In this document: positions 23,729 to 32,599 of the stretch, piece by piece
How the letters are laid out: every line of letters begins with the position of its first letter
How positions within the stretch are numbered: position 1 is the first letter of the stretch
Assembly: GCA_913056235.1 (NCBI GenBank)
Contig: CAJXMW010000001.1
Coordinates: 1,364,001 to 1,428,000 of the forward strand
Source: an uncultured Fodinibius sp.
Lineage (GTDB): Bacteria; Bacteroidota; Rhodothermia; Balneolales; Balneolaceae
Length of the DNA stretch: 64,000 nucleotides
Direction: 5' to 3'
Translations under genes and position numbers: made by a program
Notes under the pieces: model-generated
Seen by the model: the letters and a program-made list of their open reading frames with translations, nothing else
Told to the model about the DNA's origin: nothing
The model's database searches: none

Positions 23729-24107
23729 AAAAGCACTTCTAATATCAGCCTTTCTATTAATTCCTCTATTAGGATTCAGCCAATCTCAGGATTCTACATT
23801 TAGCTTCACTTCTACAGAGATAGATTCACTCTATTCTAAAGTGAGAACACTGCAAATAAACGACTCACTTAAAACGATTAAGCTGAGACAGCAGCAACAA
23901 TTAGTTACCCAGCTTAGAACGAAGATTTCACAGTATGAGGACCTAAATTCCCTTCAGGAGAGCAAGATTGACTTACTTGATAAAAGAATAGAGTTGAAGA
24001 CTGAGAAGAATGATCTATTACAGAAAAAGATAAATCGTAATAGATTCAAACATATTCTAATAGGATCAGGAGCAGGAATTCTTTTAGGAGTTCTCATAGC
24101 TCAATAA
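23721..24107 (+). CDS. secreted coiled-coil protein with C-terminal membrane helix
   Basis: A 128-residue protein: a signal peptide (KKALLISAFLLIPLLGFSQS), a coiled coil across about 30-100 (RQQQQLVTQLRTKISQYED and following heptads), and a C-terminal hydrophobic helix (HILIGSGAGILLGVLIA). Together with the 23203 protein it could form a periplasm-spanning lysis complex, or be a unimolecular spanin-like variant without a lipobox. The organisation is suggestive only. Confidence 0.5.
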   Translation: MFKKALLISAFLLIPLLGFSQSQDSTFSFTSTEIDSLYSKVRTLQINDSLKTIKLRQQQQLVTQLRTKISQYEDLNSLQESKIDLLDKRIELKTEKNDLLQKKINRNRFKHILIGSGAGILLGVLIAQ

Positions 24108-24139
24108 AAAAATAACCCGGCCAAGTTCTTTTTCTGAGA

Positions 24140-24147
24140 TATTTATT
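24140..24147 (+). promoter_or_regulatory. candidate late promoter box
   Basis: TATTTATT in the gap before terS, 33 bases upstream of its ATG. One of five near-identical boxes in late intergenic gaps. Confidence 0.4.
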
Positions 24148-24179
24148 CATTGAAAATGACAATTCATAAGAGAGATTAA

Positions 24180-24542
24180 ATGGTGACTCTAGAAGTACGT
24201 GAAATACCCGATACACCGCAGGTGTTAGAAGACGATGAGTATTGGAACTATTATTGCCAACAACTTCAGGACGAAGGACGACTTTACAAGAAAGATCTTT
24301 CAGCTATCAAAACACTTTGTTTTTGGGAAGAGGAAAGAGACAAACTTTTAGAGACTATTAAAGAGGAAGGACTTACTGAAAAGGCTGGTTCTAAAATCAG
24401 ACGGAATGGTGCTCATACAACAATTGAAAAGGTAGAGAGATCAATCAAATCACTTCGAAAGGAATTAGATGTAGCACCTCATTGGTCTTCAGATTCAAAA
24501 GAAAATAACAACGGTTATAAGATTCCTGATAAGAATTTTTAA
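24180..24542 (+). CDS. terS: terminase small subunit (P27-like)
   Basis: A 120-residue protein with the P27-type layout: an acidic start (EDDEYWNYYCQQLQDEGRLYK), a helix DLSAIKTLCFWEEERDKL, and KAGSKIRRNGAHTTIEKVERSIKSLRKEL near the C-terminus, where P27 proteins carry the 'NP...A.....L..L...LGLTP' region. It recognises phage DNA for packaging by TerL. Leader ATAAGAGAGATTAA. Separated from terL by three tRNA genes, which is unusual. Confidence 0.75.
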   Translation: MVTLEVREIPDTPQVLEDDEYWNYYCQQLQDEGRLYKKDLSAIKTLCFWEEERDKLLETIKEEGLTEKAGSKIRRNGAHTTIEKVERSIKSLRKELDVAPHWSSDSKENNNGYKIPDKNF

Positions 24543-24548
24543 TGACTA

Positions 24549-24622
24549 GGGGGTGTAGCTCAAATGGCGAGAGCATCTGGTTTGCAATCAGAGGGCTGTA
24601 GGTTCGAGTCCTATCATCTCCA
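24549..24622 (+). tRNA. tRNA-Ala (TGC)
   Basis: Acceptor GGGGGTG/CATCTCC (two G-U pairs), anticodon arm TCTGG-TTTGCAA-TCAGA with anticodon TGC, T loop TTCGAGT. CCA is not encoded. Lies between terS and terL, reading GCA codons, which are common in the late genes. Confidence 0.85.
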
Positions 24623-24627
24623 CACTT

Positions 24628-24701
24628 GCTCCTAAAGCATTTATTCGGATGATGTTCTGTCTTGTAAACAGAGGAATTCGGTTCAATTCCGAATAGGAGC
24701 T
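24628..24701 (+). tRNA. tRNA-Thr (TGT)
   Basis: Acceptor GCTCCTA/TAGGAGC pairs perfectly. Anticodon arm TCTGT-CTTGTAA-ACAGA gives TGT. T arm TTCGG-TTCAATT-CCGAA. Only five bases separate it from the tRNA-Ala. Confidence 0.88.
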
Positions 24702-24707
24702 CAACAA

Positions 24708-24782
24708 GCGGAATTGGTATAGCTTGGTCTATTACTCCTGACTTCCAATCAGGCGACACCGGTTCAAATCCGGTATTCCGCT
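24708..24782 (+). tRNA. tRNA-Gly (TCC)
   Basis: Acceptor GCGGAAT/ATTCCGC pairs perfectly. Anticodon arm CCTGA-CTTCCAA-TCAGG gives TCC. T loop TTCAAAT. Ends 26 bases before the terL start. Confidence 0.88.
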
Positions 24783-24808
24783 CATTAGTTAATCAAGAGA
24801 GAAGGATA

Positions 24809-26695
24809 TTGTCAGATGAAATTATTGAATGTGGTATTGATGAGATAGATCAATACACAAGAGATGTATTGTCAGGAGAGATTCCTACCTGTAAACACAC
24901 TCGTTTAGCAGTTGAGAGAAATCAAAAAGACTTAGCTAAACAGAGAGATCCTGACTATCCATATTATTTCAATGATAAAGCAGCAAAGCACTTCTTTAAT
25001 TTCTGTGAAAAGCACGTTAAACACTACGAATCATCGTTTAGAGGTGAGCCTTTCAAGCTCGAACCATTCCAGAAATTCATTTTAGGCAACATTTTTGGGT
25101 GGTTAGAAAAGGATAAACAGCATATAAGACGTTTTAGAACTGCCAATATCTTCATGGGTAAGAAGCAGGGAAAGAGTTTCATGGCTGCTGTTATAGCTCT
25201 TTATATGCTTTGCTTTGATGGCGAAGGTGCTCCACAGGTCTATTCTGTTGCTAAAAACAGGATGCAAGCTATCAAACTTTCATTTAGAGCCGCTTTAAAG
25301 ATTAGAAAGTGGTCTCCATTGATTAAGAGACTTACCGATAGCAAAGAAGCGACTCATAACACTCAGATTAAATGTGAAGAGACTGATGGATTCTTTGAAC
25401 CACTTACTTCTAATCCAGAGGCTACAGATGGTTTTTCAGTTCATTGTGCAATTCTTGATGAAATTAAAGATTTAACTGATCCAAGCATTCAATCAATCCT
25501 TTCTGATGGTACAGCAGCACGACCAAATTCGTTAGTACTCAACATTACTACTGCTGGCCCAAATACTAACTCTCTAGGATATGAAGTTTACGAAGATTCT
25601 AAAGATGTACTTCAAGGAAAGTATGATTTAGAGAATTGCTTCTGCATTATTTACGAAGCAGATGAAGATGACCTAAAGAATTGGGATACAGAAGAGGTTT
25701 GGAGAAAAGCTAATCCGAACTTTGGGGTTTCAGTTTCTAAAAGTTATTTCGAGAGGAAAGTAAAAGCTGCTAAAGGCAATCTTAGAAAGAAAAATGATTT
25801 TTTAACTAAGCATCTTAACGTATGGAGTAAGTCATCTACTGGATGGTTAGATATTACAAAGTGGGATGATTGTTATAAAGATGTATCGATTGAAGATGTA
25901 GAGCATCTTCCAGCAATAATGACTTTTGACCTTTCAAGTAAACTTGACTTAACAGTAGTTCAACTCACCTTTTTTGAAGGATCATCAATAGCTGATTTAA
26001 AATTGTATCCATTTACATTCAGCTACCTTCCTGAGAAAAGATTTACAAAGGATAGCGGAGAGAGCAATGACCGTTACTTGCAAAAACTCAAAGAATGGAG
26101 AGAAAAGAGTCATATAATTCCTTGTGGTGAGAAAGAAATAGCACCTTTAGATGTTAAAGACGATATACTCGACTTATATCACAAGTATGATGTCCGACAA
26201 ATTGGATATGACCCTTCAGAAGCTCATGCTATCATTAATTTACTCGAGAGAGACAATATTTTAGATCCTGAAAAGGATATGATCGAAATACCAATGGGAT
26301 TTAAAAACTTTTCGGAGGGTACGAAGACTTTAGAAGGGATGATCCTGTCTGAAAGAGTAGTTAACACTGGAAATCCTGTTTTAAGGTGGTGTTTAGAGAA
26401 TACTCAGATCAAAATTGATCATAAAGACAGAATCAGGCCAGTAAAAGAGAGTAACGATGAAAAAATAGATGCTTCTGTGTGCTTAATAATGGCTGTAATC
26501 ACATATATATGGACGATAGACGGTCAAGATACAGGAGTTTCATCGTGGATAGATAGGGCAAAAGACGAAGAAAAGTTACTAGAAAAAGAAAAATTCATCG
26601 AAGAAGACGACGAAAAAGAGCAGGAAAAAGACGACGAACAACCTGAAGAACGCCGTAAAAGAGCGGTTTCATCATGGGTAGATCGTTATTCATAA
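24809..26695 (+). CDS. terL: terminase large subunit
   Basis: A 628-residue packaging motor. The ATPase domain has a Walker A variant GKKQGKS (117-123) in FMGKKQGKSFMAAVIALYML, and Walker B AILDEIKDL with D217/E218. The motif III-like stretch LVLNITTAGPNTNSLGYEVYED follows. The C-terminal RNase H-like nuclease starts at PAIMTFDLSSKLDLTVVQL. Of the Terminase_1/HK97 group. The C-terminal ~50 residues are a very acidic linker ending in SSWVDRY. Starts at TTG 24809 behind AAGAGAGAAGGA. Confidence 0.93.
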   Translation: MSDEIIECGIDEIDQYTRDVLSGEIPTCKHTRLAVERNQKDLAKQRDPDYPYYFNDKAAKHFFNFCEKHVKHYESSFRGEPFKLEPFQKFILGNIFGWLEKDKQHIRRFRTANIFMGKKQGKSFMAAVIALYMLCFDGEGAPQVYSVAKNRMQAIKLSFRAALKIRKWSPLIKRLTDSKEATHNTQIKCEETDGFFEPLTSNPEATDGFSVHCAILDEIKDLTDPSIQSILSDGTAARPNSLVLNITTAGPNTNSLGYEVYEDSKDVLQGKYDLENCFCIIYEADEDDLKNWDTEEVWRKANPNFGVSVSKSYFERKVKAAKGNLRKKNDFLTKHLNVWSKSSTGWLDITKWDDCYKDVSIEDVEHLPAIMTFDLSSKLDLTVVQLTFFEGSSIADLKLYPFTFSYLPEKRFTKDSGESNDRYLQKLKEWREKSHIIPCGEKEIAPLDVKDDILDLYHKYDVRQIGYDPSEAHAIINLLERDNILDPEKDMIEIPMGFKNFSEGTKTLEGMILSERVVNTGNPVLRWCLENTQIKIDHKDRIRPVKESNDEKIDASVCLIMAVITYIWTIDGQDTGVSSWIDRAKDEEKLLEKEKFIEEDDEKEQEKDDEQPEERRKRAVSSWVDRYS

Positions 26696-26709
26696 AGTAG
26701 AGAGAGACA

Positions 26710-26907
26710 ATGAGTGAAGATTTTAAGAAGAAAGTTAAATCAAGAAAACTAATAATAGCTGGAATCTTATTTGCAACCTCTACAGTGTTGCTTGTAACAG
26801 GTAATGCTGAATTCTCAGGTTGGTCTAGCTTTAATCAATGGGTATTTGGTTTATATGCAGCCGGGAACGTAGGGGAGCATCTGAAGGACGCTATGAAAGA
26901 GAAATAA
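26710..26907 (+). CDS. small membrane protein (65 aa)
   Basis: Two hydrophobic segments, near 14-31 (IIAGILFATSTVLLVTG) and 40-55 (WVFGLYAAGNVGEHL). Leader AGAGAGAGACA directly before the ATG. Sits between terL and portal. Family unknown; a holin is possible. Confidence 0.55.
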   Translation: MSEDFKKKVKSRKLIIAGILFATSTVLLVTGNAEFSGWSSFNQWVFGLYAAGNVGEHLKDAMKEK

Positions 26908-26933
26908 AAGTCCTATACCAGTCTTATATCAAA

Positions 26934-26941
26934 TATTTATT
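26934..26941 (+). promoter_or_regulatory. candidate late promoter box
   Basis: TATTTATT in the gap before the portal gene, 34 bases upstream of its ATG. The same spacing as the box before terS. Confidence 0.4.
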
Positions 26942-26975
26942 CCCAGCTAGCTAGACAAATAAGAGAGAATAAATT

Positions 26976-28361
26976 ATGCCGAGTATTTTTGGTAATGCTG
27001 TTCAAAAGCATTTCAATCAGGACAGCTCAAATTTAAAGAATCCAGAACCATGGTTAGGAAATTTAGTAGGAGGTAGTAACTCAGCAGGAGTTTCTGTAAA
27101 TGAAAGAACTGCACTTGAACTCTCACCTTATTTCAATGCAGTTAATTTAATTAGTGATCACTGTGCTCAGCACCCTTTCTTTGTGATCCAAAAAGATTAC
27201 AGTACGAATAATATTGAAGTTCTTGCTGATCATAATATCACCAAATTGATTCAGCATGAACCAGCTCCTTTCTTAGACGGATTCCAATTCAGAAAATTGA
27301 TGACACTATGGAAATTGAATTGGGGAAATGCTTATTCATTGATCGAGAGAAACGGATCTGGACTTAGAATTAATACAGTAAATGATAAGAAGTTCAAAAA
27401 TCAGCCTAGAAATGAAGTGGTTAAACTTCATCCAAAGAAGCCATGGGAAACGACTGTCATTTTTGACAAAGAAAAGAAACAAAAACTATTCAAGTTCAAA
27501 GATGAAGACGGTCTCTTTAAACCACGAGATGTAATTCACTTAAAGCAGTTCTCAACTGATGGTATAGTTGGAAGATCAATAATTGACTATGCAGCCGATC
27601 GGTTTAGTGGTCATTTAGCTACTGAAAAGTACGGAGAGAAATTCTATAAGAACGGTACACACATGGGAGGAATCCTAACAGTAGCTGAAGATTGGGGACG
27701 AAATGCTGAGAATGCTAATAAGATTAAATCAGCTATCCGTAGAGAATTGAGAAATGTTTACGGTGGTGAACCTAACTGGCACAACATCGGAATTTTTGAT
27801 AAAGGTGATAAGATAGATTATCAGAACCTTACACTCCCTGCAGATGAAGCTCAGTTAATTGAACGCTCTAAGTTTTCAATTGAAGATGTAGCACGTTGGA
27901 CAGGTGTTCCAGTTTCCAAATTGAAGGGAGACCAAAACACTTCTTATAACACAAGAGAATTTGAAGCACTTGATTTCATTCAGGACGGACTTATGCCAAG
28001 ACTTGAAGTTTGGCAACAAGAACTCCGCCGTAAGCTTCTTAGTGAAGAAGAGAAAAAAGAAGGATATCAAATCTTAATTGATATTAAGAAGCTTGAAAAA
28101 GCAGATCTCAAATCTACTGCTGAGTACTTAGCAAAGTTAGTTGATAGAGCAATCATGACTCCTAACCAAGCTCTTGAGTTCTTAGATATGGACACTTACG
28201 AAGGTGGTGATATTCACTTAATGCAACGAAATATGACCACGCTCGAGAATTTTGAAGAAGAAGGTAATCAGACAGATACAGAGGTTGTTGATAACTTTGC
28301 TAACAAATTGAAAGAGACAATAGAGCAACCGAAGGCACATACTAACGGACACTCAAGGTAA
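26976..28361 (+). CDS. portal protein (HK97 family)
   Basis: A 461-residue dodecameric DNA-entry ring protein. Typical landmarks: RTALELSPYFNAVNLISDHCAQHPFFV near residue 45, MTLWKLNWGNAYSLIERNG, and the conserved WTGVPVSKLKGDQNTSYNT followed by REFEALDFIQDGLMPRLEVWQQEL. Order terL-portal-protease-capsid is canonical. Leader ATAAGAGAGAATAAATT. Confidence 0.93.
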   Translation: MPSIFGNAVQKHFNQDSSNLKNPEPWLGNLVGGSNSAGVSVNERTALELSPYFNAVNLISDHCAQHPFFVIQKDYSTNNIEVLADHNITKLIQHEPAPFLDGFQFRKLMTLWKLNWGNAYSLIERNGSGLRINTVNDKKFKNQPRNEVVKLHPKKPWETTVIFDKEKKQKLFKFKDEDGLFKPRDVIHLKQFSTDGIVGRSIIDYAADRFSGHLATEKYGEKFYKNGTHMGGILTVAEDWGRNAENANKIKSAIRRELRNVYGGEPNWHNIGIFDKGDKIDYQNLTLPADEAQLIERSKFSIEDVARWTGVPVSKLKGDQNTSYNTREFEALDFIQDGLMPRLEVWQQELRRKLLSEEEKKEGYQILIDIKKLEKADLKSTAEYLAKLVDRAIMTPNQALEFLDMDTYEGGDIHLMQRNMTTLENFEEEGNQTDTEVVDNFANKLKETIEQPKAHTNGHSR

Positions 28362-28392
28362 AATAATTCCTTTAAGCTGAGTGTCCGGCGGG

Positions 28393-28400
28393 TATTTATA
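28393..28400 (+). promoter_or_regulatory. candidate late promoter box
   Basis: TATTTATA in the gap before the protease gene. A possible hairpin (ACGATG/CATCGT) follows around 28410-28432. Confidence 0.35.
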
Positions 28401-28459
28401 TGGTAGAAAACGATGGCTGTGAGAGGCATCGTCTACTTGCAATTCAATAGAGAGACAAA

Positions 28460-29368
28460 TTGAGCAATACTAGACCATTTCATCTTGAAATTCGTCAAGA
28501 AGAAAATGAATCTGGCGAGATAGTTGCCGAGATCGACATTGAAGGGACTATTGGAGAGGATTTCTTTTCTGATGATGAAGGCAATACTGCAGAACTATTA
28601 AGAGAACAACTCAGAGAGATATCAGCTGTTGATGCTGGTAAGATCGATGTCAATATCAGATCCCTTGGTGGTGATGTTGGCCACGGTTTAGCCATTCATG
28701 ACTTGCTTGCAGAAGCAGATGCTAGAGTAACAACTAATGTGAAAGGATTAACAGCTTCTGCAGCAACAATCATAGCACAAGCTGGCGATGTACGAAAGAT
28801 GTCAGACAATGCTATGTATCTGGTTCATAGAACGTGGACCATGATTAGTGGTAACGCTAATGACATGGAGTCAGCTCAGGGAGACCTGACGAAAATGGAT
28901 AAGAACGCAGCTAAGGTTTATGCAAAGCGTTCTGGTAAAGATGCTGACTTCTTCTTGGATCTAATGAATGAAGATGGTGGTGATGGTCGCTGGCTTAGTG
29001 CTGAAGAAGCAAAGGAATTTGGATTGATCGACGAAATCACTGAGCCACTTGAAATGGCTGCTCAAGTAGACGAGACAGTATTTGCAAATCTAGGACTCAA
29101 AACTCCGGAGAATGATAACCAGGTAAACGCCGACAGTGAAGTGAAGCTGTATCTGGAAGGAGGATATGACAAAATCAGAGCAACAGTTGAGAAGGACATT
29201 AAAAACGAAATAGAGACAAAAGAAGAAGCTCTGAAATTCTTCGGATTCGAGTCAGAAGAATCTACAACGGTTACAGACGAAAAAGAAAAAGAAGCTAATC
29301 ATCAAGGCTACAGCGTGGCAGCGCGCGAACGGACGTTGTGGCTGCTTAATAAAAAGAGAGAGAGTTAA
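28460..29368 (+). CDS. ClpP-like head maturation protease
   Basis: A 302-residue S14-type serine protease that processes the prohead. IDIEGTIG starts the fold and VNIRSLGGDVGHGLAIHDLL follows. The nucleophile S100 lies in KGLTASAATIIA and the histidine H123 in AMYLVHRTW. The C-terminal ~90 residues are an acidic/charged extension (ENDNQVNADSEVKLYLEGG...), perhaps scaffold-like. Start is TTG at 28460 behind ATAGAGAGACAAA; the stop overlaps the capsid start. Confidence 0.9.
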   Translation: MSNTRPFHLEIRQEENESGEIVAEIDIEGTIGEDFFSDDEGNTAELLREQLREISAVDAGKIDVNIRSLGGDVGHGLAIHDLLAEADARVTTNVKGLTASAATIIAQAGDVRKMSDNAMYLVHRTWTMISGNANDMESAQGDLTKMDKNAAKVYAKRSGKDADFFLDLMNEDGGDGRWLSAEEAKEFGLIDEITEPLEMAAQVDETVFANLGLKTPENDNQVNADSEVKLYLEGGYDKIRATVEKDIKNEIETKEEALKFFGFESEESTTVTDEKEKEANHQGYSVAARERTLWLLNKKRES

Positions 29369-30666
29369 TGAATAAAGTTAAACAAGCAATCGAAGAACGT
29401 AACGATGCTTTAGACACTCTTGAGCGCATCCACAACGAAAATCCGCAAGGTGAATTAGATGAAGATGCACAAAAAGAGTGGGACGAAGCACAAGAAATAG
29501 TTAATGAAAAAGAAGCGTTTCTTGATCGACAAGAAACAATTGACAATTCAAAGGATTACAGCGCTAATGTAATTCGTGAGCAAAGTAAGGGTGAAGAAGA
29601 AACTCTTAATAAGTTCAAGTTTTCTGAAGCTATTGCATATGCACAACAACCTAATAGTATTGAAACCTACAAAGCTGGATACTATGAGGAAATGAGTCAG
29701 GAAGCTGAAAAGGAAATGAAAAGCTCTGGTATTACACCAGAAGGAAACAGTGTTTCAATTCCTTATAACGTACTCACAAATAAATTCAGTAATGATCTTA
29801 CGGTTGGTACTGAAGGTGACGATGTTGTTGATACTAAATTTGGAGGCTGGATTGATACATTAAAAGAAAGTCTCGTATTCAGTGACATCGGTGGTAACGG
29901 TGCTCGAATAATGACGGGTCTTGAGCAAGATCAACACTTCCCACGTAGAACTAACCGAGGAAAAGGTAATTGGGAAGGTGAAAATGACGATTCTCAAGAA
30001 CACACACCTTCATATGACAATGTTAAGATGTCTCCAAAGCGTCTTGCATTGCAAGTTGACGTTTCAAATCAAATGATTCGTCAAACACGTCCTGACATTG
30101 AACAAATGATTCAGGAAGATCTGTTGCTAGAAGCTAAGTTGAATCTTGAAGGTGTAGCAATTGCTTCAGCTTCTGCTGCTTCTCCGGAAGGTATCTTGGA
30201 TATCGGCGGAAATAGCGATCTTTCAACTGGTTCTGGTTCGTTGCTCACATGGGATAAAGTTGTAAACCTAGAAACTCAAGTAGCTGAAAATGATGCCCTT
30301 ATGGGATCTGTTGCTTACTTGACTAACAACAAAGTTCTTGGTGAGTTGAAGACAATCGTTAAAGAATCTGGTGAGGCTAGATATCTTTACAACGATACAA
30401 CAGGACGTATGAACGGATATGAAGTTGCTCGTACAAACTTGGTTCCATCCGACCTTACAACAGGTGGTGGTTCTAGCTTGTCAGCACTCATATTTGGTAA
30501 CTTCCGTGACTTGCTAATCGGTCAGTGGGGAGGAATTGAAATACTTAGAAATCCTTACTCACAAGCAGGTAAAGGAATTACAGAGATTCACATGAACATG
30601 TATGCAGATGTAGCAGTCCGTAGAGACGAAAGCTTTGCATACTATGCAGACGTGACAACAAGCTAA
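29368..30666 (+). CDS. major capsid protein (HK97 fold) with N-terminal scaffold domain
   Basis: A 432-residue capsid protein. The first ~90 residues are charged coiled coil (delta/scaffold domain, cleaved by the protease). The body carries GGWIDTLKESLVFSDIGGNGARIM, then KMSPKRLALQVDVSNQMIRQ, and ends with a segment around IFGNFRDLLIGQWGGIEILRNPYS and VAVRRDESFAYYADVT, typical of HK97-type coat proteins. Leader AAAAGAGAGAGAGTTA. Followed by a rho-independent terminator, which fits high expression. Confidence 0.93.
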   Translation: MNKVKQAIEERNDALDTLERIHNENPQGELDEDAQKEWDEAQEIVNEKEAFLDRQETIDNSKDYSANVIREQSKGEEETLNKFKFSEAIAYAQQPNSIETYKAGYYEEMSQEAEKEMKSSGITPEGNSVSIPYNVLTNKFSNDLTVGTEGDDVVDTKFGGWIDTLKESLVFSDIGGNGARIMTGLEQDQHFPRRTNRGKGNWEGENDDSQEHTPSYDNVKMSPKRLALQVDVSNQMIRQTRPDIEQMIQEDLLLEAKLNLEGVAIASASAASPEGILDIGGNSDLSTGSGSLLTWDKVVNLETQVAENDALMGSVAYLTNNKVLGELKTIVKESGEARYLYNDTTGRMNGYEVARTNLVPSDLTTGGGSSLSALIFGNFRDLLIGQWGGIEILRNPYSQAGKGITEIHMNMYADVAVRRDESFAYYADVTTS

Positions 30667-30705
30667 TATTTCTTAGTACATGAGGTAATTGAATATTATC
30701 TCCTG

Positions 30706-30747
30706 AAGGGAGCAGTCACATTTAAAAGGCTGTTCCCTTCTTTTTTT
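30706..30747 (+). terminator. terminator after the capsid gene
   Basis: AAGGGAGCAG (30706-30715) pairs with CTGTTCCCTT (30730-30739) with one G-U, followed by CTTTTTTT. Confidence 0.8.
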
Positions 30748-30762
30748 AGGGGTAATGAAATC

Positions 30763-30783
30763 AGATAGATTTCATATCTATCT
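30763..30783. promoter_or_regulatory. 8-bp perfect hairpin/operator upstream of the LamG gene
   Basis: AGATAGAT and ATCTATCT pair perfectly around TTCAT, between the capsid terminator and the next gene. Could be an operator or a 5'-UTR stem. Confidence 0.4.
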
Positions 30784-30810
30784 TAAACTATATCAAGAGA
30801 GAGCAAGACT

Positions 30811-32550
30811 GTGGCTGTTAATGGCTCTAGATACTTTTCTGTAACTATAGATCATAATCAAGTACCAAATAATAATCAGAATGGGTTTCCTGTATACCTT
30901 GATTTATCTGATTTGGGAAGTGGTCATGGGTTTTGGTCTAATGTAGATCCAAATGGTGATGATATTCGTGTAGTTGATTCAGGATCTCAAGCTGAAGTTC
31001 CGTTTGAAGTAGTTTCTGTTGACACAACAAATAATACAGGTGAAATACATTTCAAAGGTGATTTAAGTCATACTAGTGATACAGAGTTTCTGGTTTATTA
31101 TGATTCCTCAGATCAGCCTTATGATCCAACTGGTTCTTATGGTCGTGATAATGTGTGGACTGATTATCTAGCTGTTTGGCACATGGACCAAGATCCATCT
31201 TCTACCAACCAAATTGACTCTACAGGAAACGGTTATGATTTATCAGCAGGATCAGGTTTGGATTCCTCAAATTTGGTTGACTCAAAGATAGGTAGAGGAA
31301 TCAGATTTGATAGAACTACTAATGATTATTTACTACAGAATAATTGGGATGCGATAGACGGGAATCCTTCTTTCAGTATTACTCTATGGGAACAAACTAA
31401 CGGTAGTACGGACAATTATGCTGGATTTTTCCATTCAGCGGATCTCAATGGAAATGGTCATCTTCAGCTAGGTAGAGAAGGTAGTAATCCATATCTGAGA
31501 GCTAATACAGATCCTGGTAGAGTAAGAGCACTTACTGGAAACGCATATGATGATAGTTGGCATCTCGTTGCTCTTACATATAGTGGTGGTAGTTCATGGA
31601 CTGCTGCACCACAAGGTGGTGGGGTAAGGATGTATACAGATGCAAGTGAAGTCGATTACAATACAGATAGTAACGGAACACCTACCATAAATCCCGGAAA
31701 TTTATATGTGGGTAAAAATAATCCTGATACACCATTAGGTGGTGCATGGCCCGGAGAATTCAATGGAGTTATTGATGAATTAAGACTTGCGAGCATTGTA
31801 TTTGATTCTTGGAGATTACAAACAGAATATAATAATCAGAATTCTCCATCATCTTTTTATACGCTTAGCAGTGAAGTAACTCTAGCAGTTACAATCCAAG
31901 CTTCTTTTGGAATTTCACAAACCAATCAAGTATCACAAAATAATAAAGCTACGAGTGGAGCTTCTGTAAGTGTAGATCAACAATCTACAATTCAGGAAGG
32001 TTCTGCTGCTTCAGCTGATGATGCATTAAGCCTATCTCAACTATCTACAATATTAGACTCATCAAAAGTTAGCGCTACAGCTAATATCAATATTGATTCA
32101 GTTCAAAGTATAGATTCAAACGGAATAGCTACGATACAAGCCACATTATCACAAGCTCTTGTAAATGCTATTAATTCTGATGGTTCTAAGTTGATTACAG
32201 CTTCATTTTCAGTATCAAGCCAATCTATAATTAGCCAATCTAATAAAGCAACGACAGATGGTAGTGTAAATCTATCAATGCAGACTGTTTTCTCAGTCTT
32301 ATCTAATGCTTTTGCTAGTACAGACATTTCTATGTCATCGGTTCAGTCGTTCATGGTGGTAGGAAACACTGCCAAAGTAACGCTAACCGATGGACGTACA
32401 CTTACAATTAAGCTTGAAAACAGAACTATAACACCTGAAAAGGAAAATAGGACAAATACAGTACCAGGTTCTAAATCGAGAAAGATGAAAATAGATAAAG
32501 AAGACAGAACAGTTAAAATTGACGAAGAAAATAGGTCAAGCGGTGGCTAA
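30811..32550 (+). CDS. DUF2341/LamG-domain protein, candidate capsid decoration or head fibre
   Basis: A 579-residue protein. Residues ~1-100 (YFSVTIDHNQV ... FPVYLDLSDL ... FLVYYDSSDQPY) look like DUF2341. Residues ~105-345 are a LamG/concanavalin-like fold (YLAVWHMDQD, NPSFSITLWEQ, DSWHLVALTY, FNGVIDELRLASI). Residues ~350-510 consist of about seven serine/glutamine-rich repeats of ~20 residues. The C-terminus has four E(N/D)RT/S repeats (ENRT, ENRT, EDRT, ENRS). Position after the capsid suggests surface display on the head; adhesion to polysaccharide is inferred from LamG. Starts at GTG behind CAAGAGAGAGCAAGACT. Confidence 0.7.
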   Translation: MAVNGSRYFSVTIDHNQVPNNNQNGFPVYLDLSDLGSGHGFWSNVDPNGDDIRVVDSGSQAEVPFEVVSVDTTNNTGEIHFKGDLSHTSDTEFLVYYDSSDQPYDPTGSYGRDNVWTDYLAVWHMDQDPSSTNQIDSTGNGYDLSAGSGLDSSNLVDSKIGRGIRFDRTTNDYLLQNNWDAIDGNPSFSITLWEQTNGSTDNYAGFFHSADLNGNGHLQLGREGSNPYLRANTDPGRVRALTGNAYDDSWHLVALTYSGGSSWTAAPQGGGVRMYTDASEVDYNTDSNGTPTINPGNLYVGKNNPDTPLGGAWPGEFNGVIDELRLASIVFDSWRLQTEYNNQNSPSSFYTLSSEVTLAVTIQASFGISQTNQVSQNNKATSGASVSVDQQSTIQEGSAASADDALSLSQLSTILDSSKVSATANINIDSVQSIDSNGIATIQATLSQALVNAINSDGSKLITASFSVSSQSIISQSNKATTDGSVNLSMQTVFSVLSNAFASTDISMSSVQSFMVVGNTAKVTLTDGRTLTIKLENRTITPEKENRTNTVPGSKSRKMKIDKEDRTVKIDEENRSSGG

Positions 32551-32599
32551 AAATAATAGTTATTCAATAGAGAAATGATCATTTCAAGAGAGAGATTTG

